Assembly: GCA_018665625.1 (NCBI GenBank)
Contig: JABJCF010000515.1
Span: forward strand, 1-5,619
Source: Nitrospina sp.
Lineage (GTDB): Bacteria > Nitrospinota > Nitrospinia > Nitrospinales > VA-1
Reading direction: 5' to 3'
DNA: 5,619 nt
Position numbers and translations under genes: made by a program. The first letter of the stretch is position 1, and each line of letters opens with the position of its first letter. This document shows, piece by piece, positions 5,470 through 5,619 of the stretch. Under the pieces are notes generated by a model, which did not search any database, was not told the DNA's origin, and worked only from the letters and a program-made list of their open reading frames with translations.

Positions 5470-5619
5470 TTGATCTTTTCGATCAGCCTAAGCAAAAAAT
5501 CAGTTGAAAATTCGGCAAAATGACGATGACCCGTTTCGCTAAAATGGCCATCGCGGGGAATGAAGTTTTCTGTTAAAAATTCATCATCGATTTTCATAAA
5601 CAGGTCAAAAGCGTTAAAA
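5463..5619 (-). CDS. SGNH/GDSL-type hydrolase, C-terminal fragment (partial)
   Basis: An open frame enters from the right edge on the minus strand and ends at TAA (complement of 5463-5465), giving 51 visible residues. They include RDGHFSETGHRHFAEF (fragment residues 22-37), which fits the final conserved block of SGNH hydrolases: an Asp and His close together followed by a Gly-His and an alanine-rich helix, as in DGHxNxxGHxxxAE. The Asp and His of this block complete the catalytic triad with a serine near the N-terminus, which lies outside the window. A final amphipathic helix (STDFLLRLIEKIKL) closes the protein. Such enzymes are esterases, lipases or acylhydrolases acting on lipids or polysaccharide acetyl groups; which one cannot be told. 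It converges on the dienelactone hydrolase gene with a 54-base gap. Confidence 0.72.
   Translation of the reverse strand, partial: FNAFDLFMKIDDEFLTENFIPRDGHFSETGHRHFAEFSTDFLLRLIEKIKL

Noticed and set aside
1..5619. CRISPR array, tRNA or rRNA genes, insertion sequences
   Set aside because: No regularly spaced direct repeats, cloverleaf-like segments, conserved rRNA stretches, transposase frames or terminal inverted repeats were seen.

Overview
The window suggests a moderate-GC (mid-40s % by eye), chemolithoautotrophic bacterium that fixes CO2 by the reductive TCA (rTCA) cycle. The main evidence is a 904-codon gene that reads as a divergent ATP-citrate lyase large subunit. Such divergent lyases are associated with organisms such as Nitrospina, Nitrospira and Leptospirillum. 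A member of Nitrospinota or a related lineage is my best guess, but no rRNA or other marker is present to confirm it.

Layout. Positions 9-2723 (+) hold the ATP-citrate lyase large subunit: a succinyl-CoA-synthetase-alpha-like half, then what looks like two consecutive citrate-synthase-fold regions. It closes with a strong intrinsic terminator (2745-2780). Positions 2845-4458 (+) hold a compact, probably co-transcribed trio: a PilZ-like protein, a truncated haemoglobin whose start overlaps the PilZ stop, and a short protein resembling DyP-type peroxidases. After a 158-base spacer with a hairpin and a weak promoter candidate, positions 4617-5408 (+) encode an exported dienelactone hydrolase family protein with an intact Cys-Asp-His triad. 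At the right edge, 5463-5619 (-) is the C-terminal end of a convergent gene carrying the last motif of an SGNH/GDSL hydrolase.

How the genes relate. The lyase is core carbon metabolism and is transcriptionally insulated by its terminator. Its ATP-grasp (small) subunit is not in the window and is probably upstream. The PilZ-globin-DyP-like trio combines a possible c-di-GMP-binding module with two possible haem proteins, which suggests a link between O2, NO or peroxide and second-messenger signalling. That link is inferred from gene order only. The two hydrolases at the right are ordinary accessory enzymes.

The points most worth checking are the apparent duplicated citrate-synthase fold and altered active-site residues in the lyase, and the PilZ/globin overlap.
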